DNA from: ZC4RG35 sp040878345
GTDB taxonomy: Bacteria; Actinomycetota; Acidimicrobiia; Spongiisociales; ZC4RG35
Reading direction: 5' to 3'
DNA length: 60,202 nt
Assembly (NCBI GenBank): GCA_040878345.1
Contig: JBBDML010000030.1
Coordinates: 1 to 60,202 of the forward strand
Shown: positions 1 to 8,273 of the stretch, one piece after another
Layout of the letters: every line of letters starts with the position of its first letter
Position numbering within the stretch: position 1 is the stretch's first letter
The notes under the pieces: generated by a model
Database searches by the model: none
Seen by the model: only the letters and a program-made list of their open reading frames with translations
What the model was told of the DNA's origin: nothing
Program-made: the position numbers and the translations under genes

Positions 1-73
1 GAACCCATGGCATCGAGTCCGGGAATGGGTTTCCAGACCCTACCCAGCCGAGAAGCATTAGACGCGGTGAGCA

Positions 74-598
74 ATGAGTCGTATGGCCCGTATCCCCACG
101 GCCCCCTTTGTCGATAACGGGTACATGAGGGTGGCGAAGCGAGGGCTTGGTCGTGGTCAAACACGCACCGGCCGTTTGAACCGTCGGCAGAAAGGCGCGG
201 CTCTAGTCGAGTTCGCCATTCTCATGCCCCTGCTCGTGCTGTTGCTTCTTGGAATCGTCGAGTTCGGGTGGGGCCTGGCCCAGCAGATCGATGTCCGGCA
301 CAAGGCGCGGGAAGCGCTGCGGCTGGTGATAGTCGATTCCCCGCAAGCCGACATAGAGGCCAGAGTCTGTGGCAACGACATCGTCCCGAGTGCCGCGGTC
401 ACCGAGATCTCGTTGGACACCGGTCTTGATCCAGGAACAGCCGCGACTGTCACCGTTACCGCCAACCTTCAACAGATAACCGGCCTCTTCGGACCGTTCT
501 GGGGTCCCAATCCTACGATCAGCTCGACAGTCGAGGGCAGGGTCGAGCAAGCCACCACTGCTTTCATTCCTCCTGTCGATCTGGCGCCGTGCCCATAA
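74..598 (+). CDS. TadE-like pilus assembly protein
   Basis: A 174-residue protein with one strong membrane segment near residues 42-66, preceded by a basic stretch and the pattern G-A-x-x-V-E-F typical of TadE/TadG pseudopilins. This family is processed by a prepilin peptidase and takes part in Flp/Tad pilus assembly at the cell envelope; that role is inferred from the family. The rest looks extracytoplasmic, with two cysteines that could form a disulfide. The start is uncertain: an in-frame ATG at 126 would leave a shorter N-terminus. It overlaps the next gene by ten bases, so the two are probably co-translated. No other Tad genes are visible; they may lie upstream of the window. Confidence 0.75.
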   Translation: MSRMARIPTAPFVDNGYMRVAKRGLGRGQTRTGRLNRRQKGAALVEFAILMPLLVLLLLGIVEFGWGLAQQIDVRHKAREALRLVIVDSPQADIEARVCGNDIVPSAAVTEISLDTGLDPGTAATVTVTANLQQITGLFGPFWGPNPTISSTVEGRVEQATTAFIPPVDLAPCP

Positions 599-2034
599 GA
601 GACGCGTTCAGGGCCGAGCGGGGGGCAAGTGCGATTCTGATCGCCATCACGATGGTCCTGCTCATGGGCGTGGCAGCGGTGGTCATCGATGGCGGGGCGG
701 GCTTCAGTGAGCGCAGACAGGCGCAAGCCGCCGTCGACTTCGCCTCTTTGGCGGCACTGCACGCCTCTGTCGGAGCCAACCCAGAGGACGCTGGAGCTGC
801 CGAGGCGATAACAGTCGTCGAGGCGAACCTGCCAGGTCGAGTCCTTCAAGCCTGGGCGGCCTGCACCGATCCGACGCGCCCGGCCGAGTACACCATCGTC
901 TCGTCGCTCACCCCATGCGTCTCTTTCACAGAGAACTTCTCACAGGCGAGGGTGCGACTGCCCCTGGACACACTCGACAACACCTTCGGAAACGTCATCG
1001 GATTCGCGAGCATGGACGTGACTGCAAAGGCCGAGGCCGAACAACTCTCGTTGGCTACCGGGGACGTGCTGCCCTTCACCGCCGGTACCGGCTCGATCGT
1101 CTGCCTCTTCTCGAACGAAGCGCCGCAGGCGGTGCAGCCTTGCGCGGGTCCGGACAGCGGGTCGTTTGGCTATCTCGACATCGCCCTCTATGGAGACTCG
1201 ACTTTCGACAATCCATCCACATGTGCCAACGGGACGCCGAACGTCAGGACCGCCATCAACCTTGCTAAAGGCAGCGACCACATCATGACCGAGTGGACCG
1301 GCGGCCCCGCGGTAAACGACCATGGGGTCTGCCCCAACAAGTCCGAGGACATCAATGAGTTGGTCGTGCAGCCCGGTTCGCCTGATGCGGCGGCCACCGA
1401 CGGTCTCCTCACTGGAGTCTCCGGGTCGATCAACGGTCAGAGCTTCGGTTCTGCGGATGGTCGCCTGGAGCCGACTTCGGAGTCCACTGGAACGGTGACG
1501 GTGCGAGACTACTCGAGTCTCGACAACACTCCTCTCTGGACTTACCTCGACGACCCCTTTTGCAACTGGTCCTCGTCTGGGGTGATCAACGGAAATGTGA
1601 ACTCTTACGACGAGATGCTGGTCTGCCTTGAGGACTGGACACCAGCCGATGGGGACATCTTCGTCCAGAGCCTCGAGGATCACGATCGGTTCGGGGCAGT
1701 ACCGATATTCACCGCATACCCGAACGGTCCCGGGTCTTACCTGATCGATTCCTTTGCCCCAATATGGATCGAGACCCTCTACTTCAATTGCAACGCAAGC
1801 GGAAGCCCGGACTGCGACACGATTTTCTCGCCGGGGGAGGCTGGTGGCTCGACTCCATGCCCTAACGACTTCGTCGCCACTCCTACCGTCAATTGTGGTC
1901 ACAACGACACCACTGGCCCCGACGGCGTCGAAGGGGTCACCGCATTCCGGATGGACATCAGGATGCTTCACCCCGACACTCAGGCGTTCTTCCCGGGCTC
2001 GGAATCACTGCGCGAGGTCAGTCTCCTCCGCTGA
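589..2034 (+). CDS. TadG-like membrane-anchored protein
   Basis: A 481-residue protein starting at a GTG inside the end of the TadE-like gene. The N-terminus has the TadG signature: E-R-G-A-S-A followed by a single hydrophobic segment (about residues 15-35), then a conserved A-Q-A-A-V-D-F-A-(S/A)-L-A-A-L stretch. The remaining 420 residues are secreted in style, rich in G, S, D and N with several paired cysteines, and no recognisable catalytic domain. TadG proteins usually sit in the envelope beside the Tad secretion machine. The exact function here is unknown; the call rests on the N-terminus and its partner gene. Confidence 0.7.
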   Translation: MPIRDAFRAERGASAILIAITMVLLMGVAAVVIDGGAGFSERRQAQAAVDFASLAALHASVGANPEDAGAAEAITVVEANLPGRVLQAWAACTDPTRPAEYTIVSSLTPCVSFTENFSQARVRLPLDTLDNTFGNVIGFASMDVTAKAEAEQLSLATGDVLPFTAGTGSIVCLFSNEAPQAVQPCAGPDSGSFGYLDIALYGDSTFDNPSTCANGTPNVRTAINLAKGSDHIMTEWTGGPAVNDHGVCPNKSEDINELVVQPGSPDAAATDGLLTGVSGSINGQSFGSADGRLEPTSESTGTVTVRDYSSLDNTPLWTYLDDPFCNWSSSGVINGNVNSYDEMLVCLEDWTPADGDIFVQSLEDHDRFGAVPIFTAYPNGPGSYLIDSFAPIWIETLYFNCNASGSPDCDTIFSPGEAGGSTPCPNDFVATPTVNCGHNDTTGPDGVEGVTAFRMDIRMLHPDTQAFFPGSESLREVSLLR

Positions 2035-2080
2035 GCCGGCGGTCCCGGCAAGCTCCTACCCCATGGTTTGGGCTGTGTGG

Positions 2081-2154
2081 TGGGCCGCGTGGGACTTGAA
2101 CCCACAACCTTGAGCTTAAGAGGCTCCTGCTACTGCCAATTGAGCTAGCGGCCC
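2081..2154 (-). tRNA. tRNA-Lys (CTT)
   Basis: The minus strand folds as a 74-base cloverleaf: 7-bp acceptor GGGCCGC/GCGGCCC, T-arm GTGGG/CCCAC with TTCAAGT loop, anticodon loop CTCTTAA (anticodon CTT, Lys), discriminator A, no encoded CCA. Two positions do not pair (13-22 in the D stem and 27-43 in the anticodon stem), which is unusual for a functional lysine tRNA. The helix-turn-helix/LAGLIDADG-like gene lies immediately upstream on the same strand. Confidence 0.85.
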
Positions 2155-2165
2155 GACTTTGGATT

Positions 2166-2867
2166 TTACCGTCCGAACCACTCCTGCATGAATTCGACCC
2201 AGACCATGGTCGTGTGGAATGCATCGGCACTTCGACGCTTGTTCACCAAACAGACACCGTGCGGCATGTGGTTCTTCCGGTGGCCGGTGCCGTCGGGTTT
2301 GATGAAAGTGTTGGTGAACTCGGAGGTGCCGAGTCCCAATTGATCAGCCCACCAAGCCCTTGCAGCAGACTCGTCGTTGTCGGCGTGAAGGTTGAGACGG
2401 GCGCGGTAACCGGTGGCCGGTGGAACGTAGGCATCGGCCCAGCTCATGAATAGGCGGAGGGCATGTGGGTCGGCATTCGCCATTCCGAGCGTCGACTGGG
2501 TCTTGAAACCCTCCCCCCAATACAGGGCGACACCAGCTGTCCAGAGTGGATCATCCTGCAAGTGGATGGCCTCGAGTGATGCCTGGGCCTTGATCATCTC
2601 GATCTCGGCTCGTCGCTTCCGATTCGTGTCGCGTGGGATGCCCTCTCGGCTGCCGGTCCTGACCCGAATCGCGACGTACTGCTCATCGGCGAGCCTGACT
2701 TCACGACACCAGGTGGCTAGGGTCGACTTTTTGACCGGGATCATCCCCATGATCTCGCCATAGGACAATCCCGTCCGGCGCAGGTCCTTGCCCAGCTCGG
2801 ACTTCTCCCATCGTGACAATCGTTCCCAGGTCTCCACCCGCTCGAGGAGTACAGCCTCGAGTTCCAT
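2166..2867 (-). CDS. HTH plus LAGLIDADG-like (homing-endonuclease-related) protein
   Basis: A 233-residue protein. Residues about 25-60 form a helix-turn-helix with the pattern G-L-S-Y-G-E-I...K-S-T-L-A-T-W-C, as in small actinobacterial proteins that combine a resolvase/transposase-type HTH with a homing-endonuclease-like domain. Around residues 108-140 the stretch A-G-V-A-L-Y-W-G-E-G followed by N-A-D-P-x-x-L-R-L-F resembles that LAGLIDADG-like domain. Its biological role is unknown: it could be a DNA-binding regulator or a free-standing endonuclease. It reads toward the tRNA-Lys, 11 bases away, so they may share a transcript. No intein or intron is visible nearby. Confidence 0.6.
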   Translation of the reverse strand: MELEAVLLERVETWERLSRWEKSELGKDLRRTGLSYGEIMGMIPVKKSTLATWCREVRLADEQYVAIRVRTGSREGIPRDTNRKRRAEIEMIKAQASLEAIHLQDDPLWTAGVALYWGEGFKTQSTLGMANADPHALRLFMSWADAYVPPATGYRARLNLHADNDESAARAWWADQLGLGTSEFTNTFIKPDGTGHRKNHMPHGVCLVNKRRSADAFHTTMVWVEFMQEWFGR

Positions 2868-2991
2868 CTTCCGAAGATAAGACCTAGGTGTGACATAACC
2901 AGTGCGAGTTGCCCTCGGGAGGCTCGGGCGCCGAAGCTATGCGCCCAGCCCCAGATCCTGGGGTGGTCGCCGAGGAGGAAGAGGTCATGTT

Positions 2992-3549
2992 TTGGCCCTG
3001 AACGACGAGACCTTCGAGACCGTCCTCGAAGCCGCCAAGAGCGGTGCCGAGTGGGCCTGGGCGACGATCTACACCGAGTTGGCCGGGCCGGTGAAGGGGT
3101 ACCTCGGGAGGCGGGGCGCCTCAGACCCTGAGGACGTCACCAGTGAGGTCTTCCTTCAGGTGACCCGATACGTCCACGGGTTCACCGGTGGCCTGTCCGC
3201 CTTTCGATCCTGGGTCTTCGTCATCGCCCATCGACGGCTCATCGACGAGAGGCGTCTCCGTGGTCGTCGCCCCCAGATGACCGAGCTCGATGAGAAGACA
3301 ACCCTGCTCTCCGCCGGGGACGTCGAAGCGGAGGCGGTGGAGCGCCTGGTGACCGAAGAGTTGCGTCGGGCGTTCGACCGGCTCAGCGAGGCCCAGCGGG
3401 ACGTCCTGGCCCTCCGGATCATTGCGGGGCTCACCCTCGAGGAGACCGCCCAGGTGCTGGGCAAGAGGACCGGGGCCATCAAAGCCGCCCAACGACGGGC
3501 GCTGGAGGCGCTCCGGGAAAAGTTGGAGTTGGAGGGCGTATCTCCGTGA
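2992..3549 (+). CDS. ECF-family RNA polymerase sigma factor
   Basis: An alternative sigma factor of about 185 residues. Region 2 is seen as D-P-E-D-V-T-S-E-V-F followed by F-R-S-W-V-F-V-I-A-H-R-R-L-I-D near the middle, and region 4 as an HTH with L-S-E-A-Q-R-D-V-L-A-L-R and L-T-L-E-E-T-A-Q-V-L-G-K near the C-terminus. I chose the TTG at 2992 because a purine-rich GAGGAGGAAGAGG stretch ends about eight bases before it and longer upstream sequence does not resemble the family. Its stop overlaps the start of the next gene (GTGA), which encodes a membrane protein, a usual sigma/anti-sigma arrangement. Confidence 0.85.
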   Translation: MALNDETFETVLEAAKSGAEWAWATIYTELAGPVKGYLGRRGASDPEDVTSEVFLQVTRYVHGFTGGLSAFRSWVFVIAHRRLIDERRLRGRRPQMTELDEKTTLLSAGDVEAEAVERLVTEELRRAFDRLSEAQRDVLALRIIAGLTLEETAQVLGKRTGAIKAAQRRALEALREKLELEGVSP

Positions 3550-4388
3550 GCGATTTCGACGTTTACAACCATGAAGTGCCCAATACCAGGTTCTCCGATC
3601 GCGACGTCGAGCGGCTCCTCTCCGGATTGACCCCAGAGGACGACGCTCTGGCGATCTTCGCTCCTCTCATGGTGGCGCTGCAGACGGAATGGTCCCAGCC
3701 TCCCGCACCGGAGAGTGTGGCCTCATTTGCCGCGGCCGCGGCCCGGATCGCATCGATGACGCTGCCAGAGGAGTCACGACGAAATGCGACCGGTGCCCTT
3801 TCCCGGCGACCCAGGAAGCAGCGCCCGTCGATCGCTCGCCGACTGGCGATCCCAGTGCTCGCCTTGCTCGTGCTGTCGGGAATGACGGGGGTGGCGATCG
3901 CCGCCGACAGCGCCTCCCCTGGTGACGCGCTCTTCAGAGTCGACCTCGCACTCGAGGAGATCGGGGTGGGGCGAGGCGGCGTGGTCGAGCGACTCACCGA
4001 GTCGAGCGCCCTGGCCGAGCAGGGGAACGCGGCGGAGGCCCTGGCGCATGCCGCCCAGTCCGTGGCCAGTGAGGTGGAGAGCGAGGAAGACGTCTCCGCC
4101 GCCCTCGAGGGCCTGGAGCAGGCTATCGCCGAGTTGAGTGGTGAAGCACCGGGCCACGCGAGCGAGATACGCGCCAGCGTGGCCGCCCTGCTCCAGTGGA
4201 TGCTGGACAACGCCGGCATGATCGGCAGCCCCGACTTCGAGCCCGGCGCCTTCGGAAGAGGGGTGGCCGGAATGGCCAACCAGATCTCCCACGGAGACGA
4301 CGGCGACGATGAGCCCGGAAATGGCAACGGTCCGCCCGCCGGCATCCCGGGCGGGCCACCCGATGGAGGTCCCCCCGCCGGTCCCTGA
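3546..4388 (+). CDS. Membrane-anchored probable anti-sigma factor (DUF5667-like)
   Basis: A 280-residue protein translated from a GTG overlapping the sigma factor stop. The N-terminal about 95 residues are cytoplasmic in character, followed by R-R-L-A-I-P-V-L and one membrane span (about 98-118). After it comes A-D-S-A-S-P-G-D-A-L-F-R-V-D-x-A-L-E, which resembles the DUF5667 pattern (P-G-D-x-L-Y-x-V-K), and an alanine/glutamate-rich helical segment. The tail is low-complexity G, P, N and D. No classical zinc-binding anti-sigma motif is seen, so the anti-sigma role rests on operon position and topology. Confidence 0.6.
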   Translation: MSDFDVYNHEVPNTRFSDRDVERLLSGLTPEDDALAIFAPLMVALQTEWSQPPAPESVASFAAAAARIASMTLPEESRRNATGALSRRPRKQRPSIARRLAIPVLALLVLSGMTGVAIAADSASPGDALFRVDLALEEIGVGRGGVVERLTESSALAEQGNAAEALAHAAQSVASEVESEEDVSAALEGLEQAIAELSGEAPGHASEIRASVAALLQWMLDNAGMIGSPDFEPGAFGRGVAGMANQISHGDDGDDEPGNGNGPPAGIPGGPPDGGPPAGP

Positions 4389-4419
4389 GAAGCGTCCGAA
4401 CCCCTCCCCAACCCCGCCA

Positions 4420-4440
4420 CCCCGGGCCAACAGCCCGGGG
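4420..4440 (+). terminator. Hairpin terminator after the sigma/anti-sigma pair
   Basis: Perfect 8-bp stem CCCCGGGC / GCCCGGGG with a five-base loop, 31 bases after the anti-sigma-like stop. There is no T-run, which is common for GC-rich actinobacterial terminators. It separates the pair from the tRNA cluster. Confidence 0.6.
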
Positions 4441-4516
4441 TCTCGCATTGGTCTCGACTCTCAGGGTCTCGGTTGGGTAGGACAGGAGAGCGGGGGCAAG
4501 TATCCTGAGGTCTTCT

Positions 4517-4590
4517 CGGGCTGTGGCGCAGCTTGGTAGCGCGCTTGCTTTGGGAGCAAGAGGTCGTCGGTTCAAGTCCGACCAGCCCGA
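4517..4590 (+). tRNA. tRNA-Pro (TGG)
   Basis: Cloverleaf with acceptor CGGGCTG/CAGCCCG, anticodon stem CTTGC/GCAAG, loop TTTGGGA (anticodon TGG, Pro) and T-arm GTCGG/CCGAC. CCA is encoded directly after the discriminator A (4591-4593). First of four tRNAs in a row. Confidence 0.95.
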
Positions 4591-4638
4591 CCAGACGAAT
4601 CCGGCCAGCCCGACCCGGGCTTTACAATGGTCGGGTTC

Positions 4639-4709
4639 GCGGGTGTAGCTCAACGGTAGAGCTCCAGCCTTCCAAGCTGGCGGCGAGGGTTCAACTCCCT
4701 TCACCCGCT
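4639..4709 (+). tRNA. tRNA-Gly (TCC)
   Basis: Cloverleaf with acceptor GCGGGTG/CACCCGC, anticodon stem CCAGC/GCTGG and loop CTTCCAA (anticodon TCC, Gly). Discriminator T, no encoded CCA. Confidence 0.93.
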
Positions 4710-4746
4710 CGAATGGGTCGCCTCCCGGGGCGGCACCGGCCCCTTG

Positions 4747-4819
4747 GCCCCCGTAGCTCAATGGATAGAGCGGCGGACTTCTAATCCGTAGGTTGGGGGT
4801 TCGAGTCCTCCCGGGGGCG
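4747..4819 (+). tRNA. tRNA-Arg (TCT)
   Basis: Cloverleaf with acceptor GCCCCCG/CGGGGGC and anticodon loop CTTCTAA (anticodon TCT, Arg). Discriminator G, no encoded CCA. Confidence 0.93.
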
Positions 4820-4839
4820 CCGGTGACCCATTCGACATG

Positions 4840-4913
4840 GTGGCCGTAGCTCAGCCTGGTAGAGCGCCTGGTTGTGGTCCAGGAAGTCGCGGGTTCAAGT
4901 CCCGTCGGTCACC
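4840..4913 (+). tRNA. tRNA-His (GTG)
   Basis: Cloverleaf with acceptor GTGGCCG/CGGTCAC, anticodon stem CCTGG/CCAGG and loop TTGTGGT (anticodon GTG, His). The base before the acceptor is G and the discriminator is C, giving the extra G-1:C73 pair that marks histidine tRNAs. Confidence 0.95.
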
Positions 4914-4917
4914 CGAA

Positions 4918-4942
4918 GTGGCCGCTCTGCATGAGCGGCCAC
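4918..4942 (+). terminator. Hairpin terminator after the tRNA cluster
   Basis: Perfect 10-bp stem GTGGCCGCTC / GAGCGGCCAC with a five-base loop, four bases after tRNA-His. It probably ends the tRNA transcript. No T-run follows; instead a GTAC-rich repeat begins directly after the stem. Confidence 0.65.
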
Positions 4943-4967
4943 GTACTTTGTACCTAGTACTTGGTAC
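4943..4967. repeat. GTAC-type intergenic repeat upstream of tig
   Basis: Three spaced GTAC/CTAGTAC units built on the motif GTACYTGGTAC. Related palindromic sequences occur at 11322-11339 and 20140-20165, always between genes and never inside one. The function is unknown; they could be protein-binding sites or a dispersed small repeat. Confidence 0.5.
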
Positions 4968-4988
4968 TTCGACAGACCAGGAAGACAG

Positions 4989-6383
4989 ATGACAACCACC
5001 GTCACCGAGACCGGCCCTTTCGAGCGCCTGGTCAGGTTCCAACTGACCAACGATCAGATCGATCAGGCCAAGAAGGGCGCGGCCCGCAAGTTGGCCGGCG
5101 AGGTCAAGATCCACGGCTTCCGTCCCGGCAAGGCACCACTGCCGGTGATCGAGGCCACCCTCGGCGCCGAGAGGGTCCGTCGCGAGGCGATCGACGACCT
5201 GGTCCCACCGGTTCTCAGCGACGTCCTCGCCGAGGAGGACCTGCGTCCGGCCGTCACCCCCGAGCTCGAATCTCTCGACGATGTCGACGGGGGAGTGGAG
5301 GTCGAGATCCGGGTCACCCTGTGGCCGACCATCGACATCCCCAACTACAAAGATCGTCGGATCGAGGTCACCAACCCCGAAGTCACGGACGAGGACATGG
5401 AGACACAGCTCGAACGGATGTTGGAGCAATTCTCGACGGTCGAGGAGATCGACCGGGCCGCCGAGGAGGGTGACTTCGTCTCCATCGACGTCCAGGCGTC
5501 CAGCGATGACGTGGAGGTAGAGGACGCCCGGGTGGCCGACCTGCTCTACCAGGTGGGCTCCGGGAGGTTCCTCGAAGGGATCGACGAGGTGCTGATGGGA
5601 AAGGCCGCCGGTGTCACCTTCACATTCGACGGCCCGCTGCCCGACGGTTTTGGCGAGCGGGCCGGTGAGAGCGTCACCTTCACCGTGGCCCTCAACGAGG
5701 TCAAGGAGCGGATCCTTCCCGGCCTCTCCGACGATTGGGTCGACGAGAACACCGAGTTCGAGACGGTTGACGAGCTGAAGGAGGCCCTCCGGGATCAGCT
5801 CGGCGATGCCAAGCTGCGTGCCGTTTCTCGTGAGTTCGCCGACAAGGCCCTGTCAACGCTTCGGGACCAGATCGAAATCGACCTCCCGGAGGCGCTGGTC
5901 CGGGCGGAGATGGACAGCCACCTCCACAACTTCCTCCATCGATTGGAGCAGACGGAGATCTCACTCGAGGACTACTTCAGGGCTACCGGGATCACCCAGG
6001 ACCTGTTCGCCTCCGACCTCAGAGAACAAGCCGAGCTCTCCCTGCGGAGCCGCCTGGTCCTCGAAGGGGTGGCGATCGCCGAGGAGATCGACGTCACCGA
6101 GGAGGACATGTCGAACGTGCTTCAGGGTCTCGCCATGCAGTCCGGCGACCCTGTGGCCTATCTGAAGGCCTTTCGGGGGAGCGGCAGAGAATTGGCCCTG
6201 GCCAGTGATATTCTCAGAAACAGGGCACTGGACGTGATCTTGTCCAACGCCCAGGCTGTCGACGAGGAGGGTCAACCCGTCGACTTGAGTTTGAAGGTAC
6301 CCGAGGTCGAAGGCCAGGTAATCGATGACGAGGGCGTCGTCGAAGGCGAAGTGATGGCCATAGTCGTGGAGGAAGAGGAATGA
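4989..6383 (+). CDS. tig: Trigger factor
   Basis: A 464-residue ribosome-associated chaperone with peptidyl-prolyl isomerase activity that meets nascent chains at the exit tunnel. The N-terminal domain shows the ribosome-docking loop G-F-R-P-G-K-A-P at about residues 40-47. The central FKBP-like domain contains E-G-D-F-V-S-I-D, and the long helical C-terminal domain ends in an acidic tail rich in E, D and V. Length fits the family. It is followed, with a four-base overlap, by clpP, the usual tig-clpP-clpX order linking folding to proteolysis. Confidence 0.97.
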   Translation: MTTTVTETGPFERLVRFQLTNDQIDQAKKGAARKLAGEVKIHGFRPGKAPLPVIEATLGAERVRREAIDDLVPPVLSDVLAEEDLRPAVTPELESLDDVDGGVEVEIRVTLWPTIDIPNYKDRRIEVTNPEVTDEDMETQLERMLEQFSTVEEIDRAAEEGDFVSIDVQASSDDVEVEDARVADLLYQVGSGRFLEGIDEVLMGKAAGVTFTFDGPLPDGFGERAGESVTFTVALNEVKERILPGLSDDWVDENTEFETVDELKEALRDQLGDAKLRAVSREFADKALSTLRDQIEIDLPEALVRAEMDSHLHNFLHRLEQTEISLEDYFRATGITQDLFASDLREQAELSLRSRLVLEGVAIAEEIDVTEEDMSNVLQGLAMQSGDPVAYLKAFRGSGRELALASDILRNRALDVILSNAQAVDEEGQPVDLSLKVPEVEGQVIDDEGVVEGEVMAIVVEEEE

Positions 6384-6997
6384 GAGCAGAGAACTATGTG
6401 ATCCCAACAGTCTTCGAGCAAACCAGTCGGGGCGAGCGTTACTTCGATATCTACAGCCGGCTTCTCAAGGACCGCATCATCTTCCTCGGCACTCCGATCG
6501 ACGACACGATCGCCAACCTGATCATGGCCCAGCTCCTCCATCTCGAGTCCGAGGACCCGGACAAGGACGTCTTCCTCTACATCAACTCACCCGGCGGCTC
6601 GATCACATCGCTTTTCGCCATCTACGACACCATGCAGTACATCCGGCCAGAGGTGAACACGGTATGCATGGGGATGGCCGCCTCCGCAGCCGCCGTTATC
6701 CTCGCCGGGGGCGCCGAGGGCAAGCGATACGCCTTGCCGCATGCTCGGATCATGCTCCACCAGCCCCACGGTGGGGCCCAGGGCCAGGCCAGTGACATCG
6801 AGATCCAGGCCCGGCTCATCGTCCAGATGCGGGAGCAGGTCAACGAGATCCTCGCCCTCCACACCGGCCAGGATCTGGAGAAGATAACCACCGACACCGA
6901 GCGTGACTATTGGATGCTGGCCGCCGAGGCAAAGACCTACGGGGTGATCGACGGAGTGCTCACCCGGCGGGAACTGGCTGCGGTAGCCTCCCAGTAG
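6380..6997 (+). CDS. clpP: ATP-dependent Clp protease proteolytic subunit
   Basis: A 205-residue serine protease that forms the barrel-shaped proteolytic core and degrades proteins fed to it by ClpX or other AAA+ unfoldases. The catalytic triad is visible: Ser102 in G-M-A-A-S-A, His127 in M-L-H-Q-P-H-G-G, and Asp172 in T-T-D-T-E-R-D. The usual G-M-A-A-S-M-G is G-M-A-A-S-A-A here. Its ATG overlaps the tig stop; clpX follows 13 bases later. Only one clpP copy is seen in the window, whereas many actinomycetes have a tandem clpP1P2 pair. Confidence 0.97.
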   Translation: MRAENYVIPTVFEQTSRGERYFDIYSRLLKDRIIFLGTPIDDTIANLIMAQLLHLESEDPDKDVFLYINSPGGSITSLFAIYDTMQYIRPEVNTVCMGMAASAAAVILAGGAEGKRYALPHARIMLHQPHGGAQGQASDIEIQARLIVQMREQVNEILALHTGQDLEKITTDTERDYWMLAAEAKTYGVIDGVLTRRELAAVASQ

Positions 6998-7010
6998 GAG
7001 GTCCATCTCA

Positions 7011-8273
7011 ATGGCAAGACTTGGCGAGGGCGGAGAGCTGCTCAAGTGCAGCTTCTGTGGAAAGTCCCAGAAGCAGGTCAAGAAGCTCATCGCCGGTCCT
7101 GGGGTCTACATCTGCGACGAGTGCATCGATCTCTGCAACGAGATCATGGAAGAGGACCTGAACACCTCCGAGGAGTTCACCTTCACCGAGCTCCCCAAGC
7201 CCGCCGTGATCAAGAGCTACCTCGACGACTATGTGGTGGGGCAGGAGGAGGCCAAGAAGAAGCTTTCGGTGGCGGTCTACAACCACTACAAGCGAATCCG
7301 CTCCGGCGAGGTGCAGCGCGAGGTGGAGCTGCAGAAGTCGAACATCATGCTCATCGGGCCCACCGGTAGTGGAAAGACCCTCCTCGCCCAGACCCTGGCC
7401 CGCCAGCTCAACGTCCCCTTCGCCATCGCCGACGCCACCAGTCTCACCGAGGCCGGTTATGTGGGCGAGGACGTGGAGAACATCCTCCTCAAGTTGCTCC
7501 AGGCCGCCGACTACGACGTCAACCGAGCCCAGCAGGGGATCATCTACATCGACGAGATCGACAAGGTTTCCCGCAAGGCGGAGAACCCGTCGATCACCAG
7601 GGACGTCTCGGGGGAGGGTGTCCAGCAGGCGTTGTTGAAGATCCTGGAGGGGACGGTCGCCTCAGTCCCGCCCCAGGGCGGGCGCAAGCACCCCCATCAG
7701 GAGTTCATCCAGCTCGACACCACCAATGTCCTGTTCATCTGTGGCGGGGCTTTTGGTGGGCTCGAGGACATAATCGGGAGCCGGGTGGGAAAGCGCGGCG
7801 TCGGGTTCGGTGCCGAGGTCCGCTCCCGTTCCGACAGGCGCCCCACCGAGGTCCTGTCACAGGTGATGCCCGAGGACCTCATGAAATATGGGCTGATCCC
7901 AGAATTCATCGGAAGGCTGCCGGTGATGGCCACCGTCGAAGACCTCGATCAGGACGCCCTGATCCGGATCCTCACCGAGCCGAAGAACGCGCTTACCAAG
8001 CAGTACGCCCGGATGTTCGAAATGGATCATGTCTCGTTGGTCTTCACCCCCGACTCACTGGTGGCGATTGCCGAGCAGGCGCTGAAACGGTCGACCGGGG
8101 CTCGGGGTCTGCGAGCGATCATGGAAGAGGTTCTGCTGAACACGATGTACGACCTTCCCTCCAGAGACGACGTCGAGCAGGTCCTGATCGACCGTGACGT
8201 GGTCGAGAAGAAGGTCAACCCCACTCTGGTCCCGGTCAAGAGGGTCATCGAGCCCACCGAGCGCTCCGCCTGA
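7011..8273 (+). CDS. clpX: ATP-dependent Clp protease ATP-binding subunit ClpX
   Basis: A 420-residue AAA+ unfoldase that recognises substrates and threads them into ClpP. The N-terminal zinc-binding domain has C13-x2-C16 and C35-x2-C38. The AAA+ core shows Walker A G-P-T-G-S-G-K-T, Walker B I-I-Y-I-D-E-I-D and the pore loop A-G-Y-V-G-E-D. The ClpP-docking I/L-G-F-type loop is present as V-G-F-G. Last gene of the tig-clpP-clpX operon. Confidence 0.98.
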   Translation: MARLGEGGELLKCSFCGKSQKQVKKLIAGPGVYICDECIDLCNEIMEEDLNTSEEFTFTELPKPAVIKSYLDDYVVGQEEAKKKLSVAVYNHYKRIRSGEVQREVELQKSNIMLIGPTGSGKTLLAQTLARQLNVPFAIADATSLTEAGYVGEDVENILLKLLQAADYDVNRAQQGIIYIDEIDKVSRKAENPSITRDVSGEGVQQALLKILEGTVASVPPQGGRKHPHQEFIQLDTTNVLFICGGAFGGLEDIIGSRVGKRGVGFGAEVRSRSDRRPTEVLSQVMPEDLMKYGLIPEFIGRLPVMATVEDLDQDALIRILTEPKNALTKQYARMFEMDHVSLVFTPDSLVAIAEQALKRSTGARGLRAIMEEVLLNTMYDLPSRDDVEQVLIDRDVVEKKVNPTLVPVKRVIEPTERSA

